Source of the DNA: Leptodactylus fallax
Taxonomy: Eukaryota > Chordata > Amphibia > Anura > Leptodactylidae
Length of the DNA: 64,000 nucleotides
Direction of reading: 5' to 3'
Assembly (NCBI GenBank): GCA_947044405.1
Contig: CAMRHE010000206.1
Coordinates: 1,116,001-1,180,000, forward strand
The notes below the pieces were generated by a model that saw only the letters and a list, made by a program, of their open reading frames with translations, ran no database searches and had not been told where the DNA came from. Positions 43,735 to 55,870 of the stretch are shown here, one piece after another. Each line of letters opens with the position of its first letter. Position 1 is the first letter of the stretch. The position numbers and the translations under genes were made by a program.

Positions 43735-44050
43735 TTAAAGAGGTTGTCCAGGCTAAACAAATTTCTAAAAAAAAAACATACTCACATGTCCCGATGCTCT
43801 GGTGTCCTCCCAGGGTGGTCCAGTCCTGCAGCTCGGCTGCTTTCTTGCTGTGGAATTTGTCGCCAGCTGTGACGTTCCCTCAGCGGTCACGTGCGGTGGA
43901 TACAACAACAGAGCAGCAAGGACCGGACCGCTCAGGGAGGCAGCGGAGCATCGGGGACAGGTGAATATGGTTGATTTTGTTTTTTTTACACCATCCCCAT
44001 CCAATTTAAAAAATATTTGAGTCCATTTTTGCCTGAACAAACTCCTTTAA
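43735..44050. mobile_element. TTAA-flanked inverted-repeat element
   Basis: TTAA at both ends, AGAGGTTGTCCAGGC on the left and GCCTGAACAAACTCCTT on the right. Its left TTAA is shared with an adjacent related end (AATTCCTGGAGAACCCCTT). Confidence 0.6.
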
Positions 44051-44559
44051 GGGGATAAGCAGGAGTATTATTATTATTAGGGGGAACACAAGGGGCATTA
44101 TTAATTGATGGGCACTCTTAATTTGAAGGTTTAAACTTTTAATGCAGACAGCAGGGGAGGGTTATAATGCATCTTACCCTCCTTAACGGCGTTGGGTTGG
44201 CTGTCACCTTGTATGTATACAGAGCAGCTGCAGCAGTGATGTCGACAAGACCATGGGCAGCCAAACACCGTATACTGCTGTACTGCTGAACACAGGGATT
44301 GGCTGTAGCGTTCCTGTTAACTTGACGTCATTGCCGCAGCCGCTCCGTATACAGAGCAGTGAAGGTGACAGGCGGGCCAGCATAGGAACAGAGGGGAGGA
44401 TTACAGATAACTGTTAGCACATTTTTATTTTATAACTCTCCCCTGCTGCATACATTAAAATGTCTGATCCTGGACAACCTCTAAGACAGCATATAGGCAG
44501 TATTATTAACTGAAGTGGCACACAGCGGCATTCATTTAAAGATACATACAGGGGTATTA

Positions 44560-44825
44560 TTAATTTATAGTGGATTTTTATATTATATATTTTATAATTG
44601 GGGTAGCAGCAGGATGGGGGCTTTGTGTAGGTGAGGACAATGTGGGTCGGGTGCCTGGAAAAGTGAAGAGCCAAAGATGTCTGTGCTGCAAACTTTACAG
44701 AGACAAGTCACAGCTAGAAGAAGTGGTCATGGCGGTCCAGAGGGAAGAGAAGGGAAATGTGAACGATTAGTCAGAGACGTCACCTGTAAGTCACTACATG
44801 TAACTGCACTGTATACACCTAAATG
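44560..44825. repeat. Interspersed repeat, partner of 4240-4500
   Basis: Shares about 235 bases at high identity with the copy in intron 4 of the mucin/vWD gene. Confidence 0.7.
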
Positions 44826-45433
44826 GTCTGCAGAGCCCTGTGTAGAGCCGGTATATACTACTCCTACTGTACTATACTACTACTGTATAGTGATAATATT
44901 GGTATAACTTGGGTTGGGGGCCCACTTGGACATGTTTGCACCCCCTGTGCCGAAACCCTAGGTACGCCTCTGGTTGGAACCAATCCAGTTGCAGCTTGAT
45001 GCTGCAAGCATCACTGACGTACTGACGCTGTGTGTGGCGGCGGGTTTCTGCATAGGAGCCCAGACCAGCAGTATGAAAGGTAAGTATGACTTAACCATGG
45101 AAACAAAAAACAACATTTCCCACTATTTGCCCCCAAATCTTTCAATTCACTGACCACTCTGATAACTACAACCCCAGCAGCTCCAGATGCTCTGGCTCTG
45201 TTGAGAGTTGGGTCTGAGCATAGGCCATAAAAAAAGATTAACCCTGGACAACCCCCTTAATATGCCCCACACAGTTTACTGTCCCTCGCACATGATGTCA
45301 GCCCCCATCACTGCTCCCACACAATATAATAGCTCCATCACTGTTTCCCATACAGTATGTGGGCCCAGTGAAGAGGCCACTGTATGGGGGGACCAGTGAA
45401 GTAGCCATAGAAAAATTTGGCCCAGACAACCCC

Positions 45434-45785
45434 TTAAAAGAGGTTGCCCATAAATTGGAGCGACCATTGTGGCGGCCGCCAGGGAGGTGTAAAAATATAA
45501 AAAATATAAAAAAAAAAAAGTATACTCATATGTCCCCAGCACCCTGTTGTCCCCTGCCTGTGTCTGTTTGGCCTCATGGCGGCGCCTCTTTTCTGGAAAT
45601 TCTGTACCTGATTGGTCTTAGCGGTCACATGAGGTGCAGGACTCCCAGCAAGTAGCACAAGTCTGAATGGACACTGGCAGCGGACAATGGAGCGCCAGAG
45701 ACAGGTGAGTATGCTTTTTTATTTATTTATTTTACACCTCCTGCACGGCACATGGGTTGCTCCAATTCCTGGACAACTTCTTTAA
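45434..45785. mobile_element. TTAA-flanked inverted-repeat element
   Basis: Ends AAGAGGTTGCCCATAAATTGG and CCAATTCCTGGACAACTTC, TTAA on both sides. Another related end (CAGACAACCCC) abuts its left TTAA. Confidence 0.65.
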
Positions 45786-46453
45786 AGGATTTATCCATCT
45801 TTCTAATATTGATGGCCTGTCTTTAGGATAGGCCATCAATATTACATCTGTGATGATACAACAGCCAGGACCTCTGCAGATCAGCTTTTCCAGGGCAGTG
45901 TGGCTACAGGTAATAGTAATAATTTTAGGAGCCACGCTGTTCACTTGCCATACAGGGTGTAGCAGTGGGTTTAGGTAGTGCAGTGGTGCACATCGTATGG
46001 CGGGTGAGCAGCATGGCTCCCGACATGTTATTACCTTTAGCCGCCCTGTCTCGGTACCGCTGATCTATAGGGGTCCTGATGCTGGGCCCCTAGAAACAAT
46101 TCCACTGTTGGGTCCTAGACATCTTAGTCCGACACTGGGTGAGTATCAGTGTTTTTATTGTGTTAAACTTGGGGGGCAAATTGAGGGGGGAACATTAAAC
46201 TGGAGGAAGATGAAGAGGGGGCTGGAGGAGCGTTATAATGTGTGGGGGCACAAAGGAAAATTGAGTGGGTGGAGTCAACATAGAAGTGGGTGGAGCTAAT
46301 TTTGCCACACCGCACATTCTGTCCCTCTTTCTGTCCTTTGAAAGTTGGGATGTATGACATCATAAGGCCTGTAAAATGGAAGCGGTTCTCAGTGAGCGCC
46401 GCTGCAGCTTCAGACAGCTAATCCGAGCCCAACAGATATTAAACTGATGACCT

Positions 46454-46916
46454 TGTGGGGGGAAATTCCCCCGGGTTATGTTGTCTTGGGCCTAATTAAT
46501 AAGGAACAATTATCGAGCGCTCGGGAAACAGACAGACAGATACCAGGGTATCATGTATAGAATGCTTCAGTTTATTAATTGGCAGAGCTAGGTTATATAG
46601 GAAGCAGAGTTATACATCAATCACATGACACGATGTCCAAACTTGGTCTTAGAGTCCCGGTGTCACGTATATGCCAAAACCAGTTTAGACCAGATTGACA
46701 CAAAAGCATATTTCAAGACATCACTTAATGTAACACCTAATCGGTAAAAAGGTCAACGGTTGCGATTACAATCTTTAGACATATAGCCTTATCTTAACCA
46801 CATCCTGTACTGGCATACAGCGCAGACTTTGTGGTGGGCGAGATGCTTTGAGCAATAACTTCTATTTTTCTTAACAGCATATATGTCTGGCAAGCAAAAT
46901 ATTTTTAACCCTTACA
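46454..46916 (-). mobile_element. Solo LTR of an endogenous retrovirus
   Basis: A 463-base unit runs TG...CA in minus orientation (TGTAAGGGTTAAAAATATTT to ...TTCCCCCCACA) and is flanked by ACCT on both sides (46450-46453, 46917-46920), a 4-bp target duplication. On the minus strand CTATATAACC is followed closely by AATAAA, as expected for a promoter and a polyA signal of an LTR. No internal viral genes are present, consistent with loss by LTR recombination. Confidence 0.75.
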
Positions 46917-47144
46917 ACCTATATCAATAAAATAGTACCAGAACCTGGAAATGTCTTCAGAATACATCAGCGCTATTCAGAAAATCCATAAATAGACCAC
47001 CGTTAGACTTCCATATACATGACATGTCCTTTAGCCTAATAGGATTTAGTTTTCTTATATACAACAGGCTAAATCCTAGTGGTCAGAGGGAGCGGGGCCT
47101 TTAGCCAAATAGGATTTAGCCTCAGCCATAGCCATACTGTTACT

Positions 47145-47345
47145 GTGACAGGACCTTAGGAGGACTGAAAGGACCTCCAGTCACTGCAAGAAGAAGAAAC
47201 AGCCTGAGGAAGGTGAGTGTGAGGTGAAGTGTGAGTGATGTGTGTGAGAGTGAGTGTTGTGTATGTGGTGTGTGAGGGGTGCAATTCTGACCTAAATACT
47301 CCACAGTACCACTTCCATTTCCATTGCCCTGTATAGACCCTGAAC
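47145..47345. repeat. Repeat related to 27645-27840
   Basis: Shares TGTGACAGGACCTT, GGACTGAAAGG, GCAATTCTGACCTAAATACT and one 41-base-type unit. Confidence 0.75.
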
Positions 47346-47649
47346 CAACCAAAATTCCTCTAGATACAAATGATAACAGTAAACATGTTCCACAGCACTC
47401 CAAAAGAAAAAAATTTGATCAACAATACAGACAGCAAGTCATTATATATAAAAATTGCGATATTTATTCATAGAAAAAATTAATATCCATAAATAGGGTA
47501 GTTCTAAAAATTTACCAGCAATACAAATGGTACAGAAAGACCACACAGATGACAAAAACACAAGATATATGTGTAAAGGGAAGGAATCTCAGCTAGATAT
47601 CAATATTCATTAAAATGACAAAAGGTATGAACTATGGCCATGTGCAATA

Positions 47650-48758
47650 CAGTGGAGGAAAAAGTATTTAGTCAGCCACCAATTGTGCAAGTTCTGCCAC
47701 GTAAAAAGATGAGGCCGGCCTGTAATTGTCATCATAGGTAGACCTCAACTATGAGAGACAAAATGCGAAAACAAATCCAGAAAATCACATTGTCTGATTT
47801 TTTAAGAATTTATTTGCAAATTATGGTGGAAAATAAGTATTTGGTCACCTACAAACAAGCAAGATGTCTGGCTCTCACAGACCTGTAACTTCTTCTTTAA
47901 GAGGCTCCTCTGTCCTCCACTCATTACCTGTAGTAATGGCACCTGTTTGACATTGTTATCTGTATAAAAGACACCTGTCCACAACCTCAAACAGTCACAC
48001 TCCAAACTCCACTATGGGGAAGACCAAAGAGCTGTGGAAGGACACCAGAAACAAAATTATAGACCTGCACCAGGCTGGGAAGACTGAATCTGCAATAGGC
48101 AAGCAGCTTGGTGTGAAGAAATCAGCTGTGGGAGCAAAAATTAGAAAATGGAAGACATACAAGACCACTGATGATCTCCCTCGATCAGGGGCTCCATGCA
48201 ATATCTCACCCCGTGGGGTCAAAATGATCACAAGAACGGTGAGCAAAAATCCCAGAACCACACGGGGGGACCTAGTGAATGACCTGCAGAAAGCTGGGAC
48301 TAACGTAACAAAGGCTACCGTCAGTAACACACTACGCCGCCAGGGACTCAGATCCTGCAGTGCCAGACGTGTCCCCCTGCTTAAGCCAGTACATATCCAG
48401 GCTCGTCTGAAGTTTGCTAGAGAGCATTTGGATGTTCCAGAAGAGTATTGGGAGAATGTCATATGGTCAGATGAAACCAAAGTAGAACTGTTTGGTAGAA
48501 ACACAACTCGTCGTGTTTGGAGGAGAGTGAATGCCGAGTTGCAACCAAAGAACCCCATACCTACTGTGAAGCATGGGGGTGGCAACATCATGCTTTGGGG
48601 CTGTTTCTCTGCAAAGGGACCAGGACGACTGATCCGTGTACATGAAAGAATGAATGGGGCCATGTATCGTGAGATTTTGAGTGCAAACCTCCATCCATCA
48701 GCAAGGGCGAAGGCTGAAACGTGGCGGGTTAGCATGCAGCCCGCACCCACCAGGCGGG

Positions 48759-48813
<55 letters not shown>

Positions 48814-50816
48814 TGGCAGAGTACTGGAGTCCGCATGCAGCCCCCGCAACGGCCAGGGCGGGGGAGGCCCAGCCAGGGAAGCCAGGCCCAACGGCCCAAA
48901 AGCCACAGAGCCGCACCAGGGCAACCCTGGAAGAGAGTGGGGCGCCTGGGCGCGGAGCGAGAGTCGGGAGACCGGCCGCAGCGGGGGGGGAAGCCACGGC
49001 AGGCGCAGGAGGGGACGCAGGAGCAGCCGAGAAGGGACGCCGACCGACGAGGACAAAAAACCGGACAGAGCGGCCCGCCGACGGGGCCGACCGGCGCACC
49101 AAGCACCCCCCCACAAGGGGGAGGGCAAACCCAAAAAACAGCAAGAGACACACACCCAGCCAGCCGGGGAAGGGGACAGAAAAAGGAGACCACCAGCATG
49201 GAGGGGGGGGGGGCCGGGGGGGGGGGGGGGGGGAGGAACGCGCAAGGAGAAGCGGGTGCGGGCCAGAGAGACCCAGAAGGAAGCGCGCCGAGCCGCGGCA
49301 GAGTCCCACAAAAGAGAGCCACAGAGGGGAGGCAACCCAGGCCGGGAGGGCCGAGCGGGGGGCCAGGAGGGGCGGGGGGCCACGGGGAACAAGGGCAGAC
49401 GGGAGAAAAAAAAGGGGGGGAGGGGGAAAGAGACGGCGGGAGAGGCACCAGGACCGAAGCCCCACCCCACCCAGGCAACCGGGAAAAAGGCAGCCGAGGA
49501 GGCCACGCAAGAGGGGGAGAGGGACGAAAGACACAGAGCACGAAGGGGGGGAAAGGGACCACAGGGACGCGGGGGGGAACGGACGAGCCAGAGGGCACGC
49601 AGGTCTCCAGATGTCAACCCCATAGAGGGAAGCGACCTTTGGGGGGAGGACGGTTGTGAGGGGGGGCTTAGGGGGAAAGGCGCAGGGACTGGGACTCTAA
49701 GCCCAGGTCTCAAATGGAGACCAACGGGCCAGAACAGGAGCGCAACGCCCCACGAAGAGCCAGGACAAGCCAGGGGGGGCAACCGAGAGAAAAGGACGAA
49801 CAAGAGGAGGGGCAGGGGCGAGGCCCGGAGGGAGCGGACCAGGACCAGAAGGCGACGACGAAGGGAAAGGGGGGAAGGGAAAGAGACCAGCGGGACCAAA
49901 AAACCCGGCACCGCCCCACAAAGGGGGGGAAAGCCAAGGGGAAGGGAGGGCGGGGAGGGAAAATCAGGGGGCCAGCCAAAAGAAAGGGAGGCAGGAACCG
50001 AACCCGATCCGACAGGGAAACACCGCGAGGGGGACCCAAGAGGAAGATCCCCGCGGGACGAGGCAGGAGGAGTCCCGAGATGCCGAGCCGAGGGTCCGTG
50101 ACAAGGGACGCCAAAAGAGATCCAACGTCCAGCGGGGAAAACAAGGGGAAAGGGAACCCAGACCAGGGGCGACAAGGACCCCAAGCCAGCACAGGACCAC
50201 GAAGGGAAACAAAACGGGAGAAAGGAACAAGGGGCCCCAGCCCATCAAGAGTGGCTCTAGAGGACATAAGCATGGAGGAGGAATGGGGACGAAAAGACCA
50301 AAGAGCGCACAGCGGGCCGGGAACCTTGATAAGAGCAGGAGTATTGTAACTCCTGCTCAGGGCAGCAACCGCTCCGGCCCACCAGGAGCCGGACCCACCC
50401 AAAGAGGACCCGAGAGGGCAGGACGGGACCGGAAAGCGCAGGGGGACAGAATAATAGTGGGAGATTAGCTACACGATACCCGAGGCAGTACCCGAGACAA
50501 CTACGGCAAGCAAGCAAGAGCGATAACTCCGGACAGGTACAGGGAAACCAACCAAGCAAAAAAAGCGGGGGACTTACAGAAAACGTTTGACCCCCTGTCA
50601 TTGCCAACAGCACCCCCCCCCGCCCGACAAGGATATAACTAACAAAGTATACCCACCCGCCCACACCCAACACAACCCCCCCCAAAAAAAAAACGGAAAG
50701 AACCCCCCCCCCCCCCCCCCCCCCGCCCCCCCCCCCCCCCCCCCCGAACAACCCCAACCCCCGGCCCCAGCTGAGATGAACTTTTGTTCATTGACCAAAA
50801 CCATGTTCCACCATAA
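47650..50816 (+). mobile_element. Tc1-type transposon, last third disrupted by T-poor sequence
   Basis: The left end CAGTGGAGGAAAAAGTATTT follows a TA. The transposase starts at ATG 48014 and is open and well preserved for about 234 residues: HTH region ([20 protein letters not shown]), [17 protein letters not shown], the first catalytic Asp in [11 protein letters not shown], and [12 protein letters not shown]. From about 48718 the normal sequence dissolves into GC-rich filler. Recognisable Tc1 pieces reappear in the right order at about 49606, 50258, 50578-50650 and 50771-50816. The remaining catalytic residues are not readable. Confidence 0.85.
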
Positions 50817-51690
50817 GCAAAAGCCGACCCGGACACAAAAAATCCTAAAAACAGAAAGGACGGACCCCCAAAGCCCCACAAACCCCGCCCCGGGCGCCAC
50901 CACGCGCAGACAGCACGGACGCGAGGCCACAGGGCCCAAAGCGGAAAGGACCGCAGACCAGCCACCACGAGGCAACACGGCAGGCAGGACGGGCAGAGGG
51001 CAGGGGCCGAACAGACACAGGCGAGGAAGGCCGGGCACGAGGAGATAATGTTCACCTCCCTCCCCCTCTCCAAGCCCAAACAACCACCAGAAACAATCCC
51101 AGAAAACCCAATACGCCCCAATGCCCCCTAAACCCCCCTACACAACACACCACGACCCACAAATATACCCAACCAACAACCCAAGAGGCCCTACAAATTC
51201 CCAATGCCCCAACTAGACCTCAAGACCCCCACCCCCCACCCCCAAACAAGCCCAAAGTGAGTAAAAAAAAAAAAAGAGCTACCACCACCCCAACCCCCGA
51301 GGAGGAGCCCACCGCCGGCACGCCACCGCCACGAAGAAGCAGGACCTGCGCCCGGCGCGGACGGCGGAGAACAATGACGGCACGCGCAGACGTCTGTGCC
51401 AGGACGCAGACGCAGGGCAGCCGAGGCTACAGGCCGAAGGCTGCGGACACAGCACGACGAAAAAAGAGCACGGGCACGGACACCGAGCAGAAAGGAGGGA
51501 ACCGGGCGGCAGCCCGGGGGGCCCCGAGACCAGGGGCCGGGGCCACCGCCCCCCGCCCCCACGCAGCCAGCCCGGTGTAAGCCCCAAAACAAACACCGCG
51601 AACCTCTGTCTACACCCCCAGACAGATGGCCATGGAGAGGCAAAAGACCCCAAGGGCAGTTAAAGAGGCTGGTTAGAAACGACGGCAAAG
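48720..51690. other. T-depleted, homopolymer-rich tract (probable artefact)
   Basis: About 3 kb almost lacks T on the plus strand: 49381-49440 has none and 49201-49320 has two. It holds a C run of about 51 (48763-48813), G runs near 49203-49233 and interrupted C runs near 50703-50755. Since every stop codon on either strand needs a T on the plus strand, T loss alone gives ORFs of 695 codons (plus) and 729 (minus); these are not taken as genes. Confidence 0.85.
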
Positions 51691-51699
51691 ATGGGATTG

Positions 51700-53988
51700 C
51701 CTACTGCCCTACAAGGCAACCGGGAGGTACCCCAGTCCTCCACAGGTTTTCTCCATGAGTTGGGTAGATAGACACCCACGTGGCCCAGACAAGCAAGGAA
51801 ACCTGGGAACAAGAGCAAACCCAAGGAGTGTAAGAACACAACCCTGATGCAGGACAGAAGCAGCAGTAATGCCTAGTAAAGGAACAATGGAGCAGGCCCA
51901 AATGGCCAGAGCCGTGTCTATACAGAACAGCCAAACAGGACCAGCCAGGGACGGGGGGGGGCCCATGGTAGAAAGTAAGCAGCCAAGTGGCAAGGGCCAT
52001 ATGAAATTGTTGAGAGAGTGGGAGAAGTGAACATAAGGAACCAACTGGGCAAGAGGAAGCCCGAACAAAAACCAATAAACACAAAACCCTGGAAGGACAG
52101 GGAAACATGACAGTAGTAGGTACCCCTGGCAAGGTTACTACTGAAAGGGAAATGCTCCTGGAAGGCTCACCCAAGGTGCAAATAGCGAGACCCTATCTAA
52201 GGCACAGAAACAGGACCAAAAGAGTTTGACAGAAAAATAAAGATGTGTTTTCTGAGTTGCCTGGACTCTAATGTGATAGAGCAGACATGCACCGAGCGCA
52301 GGATGGATTAACTAAAACCGACCGGATACCTGAAGCCGAGACAAGCCAACTGAAGAGATCAAAGATATGTGGCACTTGGGGTAATGAGGAGTCCAAGAGT
52401 GACTGGTCCAACCCACTGTGATTCCTAAGCCAGATGGTACCATAAGGTTTTGTAATGACTTTGTAAGCTGAATGAAGTATCAAAATTGATGCGTACCCGA
52501 TGCCCAGAGTCGATGAGTTAATCGAGAGGTTGGGACATGCCAGATACTCCACCCCGACAACCAAAGGGACTGGCAGGTGCCGCCACAAAAGGCCTGGGAA
52601 AAACTGCAGTCACCCCAGATGGCATCCAGATGTCACAATGCCCTGGGTATATGGGGCCCAGCAACTCCAGACGTTGATGGACAGAGTCCAAGCCCCACGA
52701 AGGTATGCTCAGCCTACCTAGATGACATGTCATCTTTAGTGAGGCTGGGAGAGCACTTACCAAAGTTGAGGCCTGACTAAATACTCTCCGGGCAGCCGGT
52801 AACACCAACCCAAAAAAAGTGCTTTGGGTCTGAAGAAGCCAGAACCTGGGGTATAAATAGGAAGAGGGGTAATAAAACCCCAGGTTAATAAAGTGGAGGC
52901 CATCAAAATTGGCCCCGACCCTTGAATACAAAGCAGGTGAGATCTTTTCTGAGAATCGTTGGGTATTATTGTTGGTTCATCCCTAACTTTGCGACTATTG
53001 CAGCCCCACTGACAGACCTGACTAAGGGAACAGCTCCGTAATGGTTAAGTGGAGTGAAGAGGCTGAAGGGGCCTTCAGGAGTTGAAGCAGTCTCTTTAAA
53101 CAGACTTTACAAAGAGTTGTGGCAGACTGACGCCCGATGTGGGGTTAGGTGCAGTGCGGCCCAAAGGGTGGGTGTTGAAGAACACCCAGCACACCTGAGC
53201 AGGAAGTGACACCACCAGAAAAAAACTATAGCATGTGGAGAGGGAGTGTTAGCCATAAGTGGGTCCAGAATCCCTGAGGTACTATTGCTGGGCCGACATT
53301 AAGCTGGTCACTGATCACTCCCCTCTGACAGGATGTGCCGCGCCAAGGAGAGAAATGACAGAGTGACCAGATGGTTTCTGCCCCTGCAAAATTTTAAATC
53401 ACTGTGGAACACAGGGCAGGCAAGCTACAGGAAATGCTGTGCACTGTCACGACCCATTGTATGATGGTCAGAAGTGTCCGCCGACAGGTCGACAAAGGGG
53501 GGTATGTGAGAAGGTGACTGGCAGAGTACGGAGTCTCGCTATGTTAGCCCCCGGTTTGTAACATATGTCTGGTCCAGGGCGGGTTTTGAGTAGGCCTCAG
53601 CCCAGGTGTAAGTCCTAGGCCTCATTACTGGCCCATAAAAGCCTACAGAGCCTGCACTTCAGGGCAGACCCTGGAAGAGATTGGAGGCGCCTGGGTCTGT
53701 CTGGAGCTGAGAGTCTGGTGAGACCTGTGCCTTGTTACTATTTTGTCTTGTTCGTGTGGCTGGAGCAAGCCACATGTATAGCTAGGATTATTTCTGTTCA
53801 GTTAGAGGCTCAGACGAGCAGGATTTTGTTTTCTTATTTGCCTGAAGTTAAGGCTGTGTTTACTTTGCCTGTTTTACCTGATGTAAGGTTTATTTATTTT
53901 TGCCATTTTTTTTTAAATAAACCTTTGTGTCCCTGTCTCTGACTGTTTGGGTACGTACCTGTGCTGCTACCAAGCTACCTCCCCCACA
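51700..53988 (+). pseudogene. Ty3/gypsy retrotransposon, decayed pol plus 3' LTR
   Basis: Broken plus-strand frames give RT sequence around 52430-52800 (a CNDF.KLNE-type segment, then MPRVDELIERLGHARYS, then a QTLMDRVQAP and YLDDM segment), a connection region near 52790-53100 (NFATIAAPLTDLTKG), RNase H-like sequence after 53100, a purine tract AAAGGGGGGTA and the LTR. No long intact frame. The 5' end is lost in the T-poor tract. Confidence 0.85.
53505..53988 (+). mobile_element. 3' LTR of the gypsy element
   Basis: It begins TGTGAGAAGG just after the polypurine tract and ends CCCCCACA. A CATAAAAGCC box lies near 53633 and AATAAACC near 53917, giving an LTR-like order of promoter and polyA signals. 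Length 484 bases. Confidence 0.75.
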
Positions 53989-53990
53989 AT

Positions 53991-54046
<56 letters not shown>
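53989..54046. repeat. GATA microsatellite
   Basis: About 13 GATA units directly after the gypsy LTR. Confidence 0.95.
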
Positions 54047-54047
<1 letters not shown>

Positions 54048-54087
54048 TTAGTGATAATGAGTTTTTCCAATAATCATAATAAAAATT

Positions 54088-54560
54088 TACAATAATCAGA
54101 GGCCCTGCGTAGGTGCAGAAAATACTAAACCCTCATACTCCCCTTCTGTCACCTCTCCTGGGCTCCCCTGCAGTGTTCTTCCCCCCGCCATCTTCTGGCC
54201 TCTTTCAGCCTCCTGGGTGATGTCTGTGGTACTAGGGGACTGCTGAGTTCTGTGATTGGGCCTCAGAAGTCACATGTGGAGGATCAACATTAAACCTCTT
54301 TGATGCAAGCTCCATGATGTTGTCGCACCTCACATGAATGCTCAGTCCCAATCACATGTCTCTGTGGTCCCCGGGGCCAGTGGCATCACCCAGGAGACCG
54401 AAGGATCCCAGAAGATGTTAGAGGAGGAATATTGGATGCTGCATGGGAGCCCAGGAGAGATGAAGAAGGTGAGTATGAGTGTATATTATTTTTCTGCACC
54501 TCTGCTGGGTCTCTGATATTATACAGTGGGGTCTGAAGTGCCCCCGAAATATAATAATGG
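54088..54560. repeat. Interspersed repeat, partner of 30045
   Basis: Left half matches 30110-30260. The right end has GAAGGTGAGTATGAGTG, CACCTCTGCTGGGTCTC and ATTATACAGTGGGGTCTG. Confidence 0.6.
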
Positions 54561-55609
54561 CACTTGTGGAAATGAAACTGGTGGTCAACATCACCAATAT
54601 TTGCAAAAAAAAATGAATCTTGCAAGGTTTTCCAATCTTTATTTAGGATCATCACATAAATAATCTATAACATATATTAAACCTCAATGTACATTTTCAT
54701 TTGTCCTCAGTTCCCCATAGAAAGGAATCCACCAAACTTCTGCTATGGCCGCCTTTGACAGTATATACTTCCCTTTAGTACAGACATGGCCTCATCGTGC
54801 TATGTCCCTCAGTTAGACAATGTAAAAGACAGTTTTGTCTGAAATCCCAGATACATATCCAGAAGACAATCTGTATAACACCGTCTCTATGTCATCTGGA
54901 ATATTACTATCTGACTCTATGTGGGTATTATCTACATCATGAAGAGTCACCACAAATTCACCTGTAATAATGGACGACGCCTCATCGTGTAATATTCACT
55001 TCTTATACCTCAGATAGAGACACATTTCACAGATATAACAGGAAATGAACTTGTATAATTGTCCGTTCATTATGATGGAGAATGGAGACCCCTCATTGCT
55101 CCCCCCCCCACCCGTAATATAACAATCCTTCCCTTCCTGGGTCCTCTCCTGTGTAACTAGGAGACCTTCAGGCTCTCCCCAGATCTGAGAACTGAGAACA
55201 CTTATCAGAAGTGACACCTTGAAAACTGCTGCTCAGTGCCAAGGAACACCACTGTATACATGTACATAGAATACTGAATAGAGGGATACATATGTGCCCT
55301 CTAGTGGCAGACTTCTGAATTACACTCCATGAAGCCAGAAACATTGTATCAATGCAAAATATAACATAATGTTACAGTTCTAGGAAGTGATCTATTCCCT
55401 GGAAGGGACATATTAATCCTACAGGACTTTTTATATAATATTATTTTCCTTTTATTTTTTTGTTCAATTATTTGTCACTTGTATATATTTTTATATATTT
55501 CTTTTTTAATTATTTCCTTATATGTGTATATTTAGACATTGTATCATTTATGATATTAGTATATACATATTTTACATATTTTAATACTAATTACTACTAA
55601 TTAGAAATA
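54561..55609. other. Spacer without recognised gene
   Basis: AT-rich sequence. Part of 55370-55600 resembles 30700-30900 (ACAGGACTTTTTATAT), an outer fringe of the segmental duplication. Confidence 0.5.
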
Positions 55610-55870
55610 TAAGTTTTGCACACATGTGCCCCTTACTAGCATTCAGAGATATCATTTACAGCAGGGACTTGGCCCTATAAACCTGTAGATTGGACATGAC
55701 TCATTGACTTCTATGGGAGATTATTGTGGGCATGCTCTATGACCTGTACAGAGCTCACTATGCAGGTAGGGGGAGCAGGGAAGGGGAGATGAGCTGTGAC
55801 CATATACCTTTCATTGCAGTCCTGCCTGTCATGATAGACATTACATGGCCCATAAGGCTCAACAGGGGGC
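55610..55870. repeat. Duplicated patch, partner at 31250-31510
   Basis: Shares the TTTTGCACACATGTGCCCCT block and following 250 bases with the left copy. Confidence 0.75.

Noticed and set aside
48014..50101. 695-codon plus-strand ORF
   Set aside because: Only the first 234 codons are Tc1 transposase; the rest is the T-depleted tract where stops cannot occur.
47995..50184. 729-codon minus-strand Pro/Leu-rich ORF and related long minus-strand ORFs
   Set aside because: It arises from lack of T on the plus strand, has low complexity and no domain.
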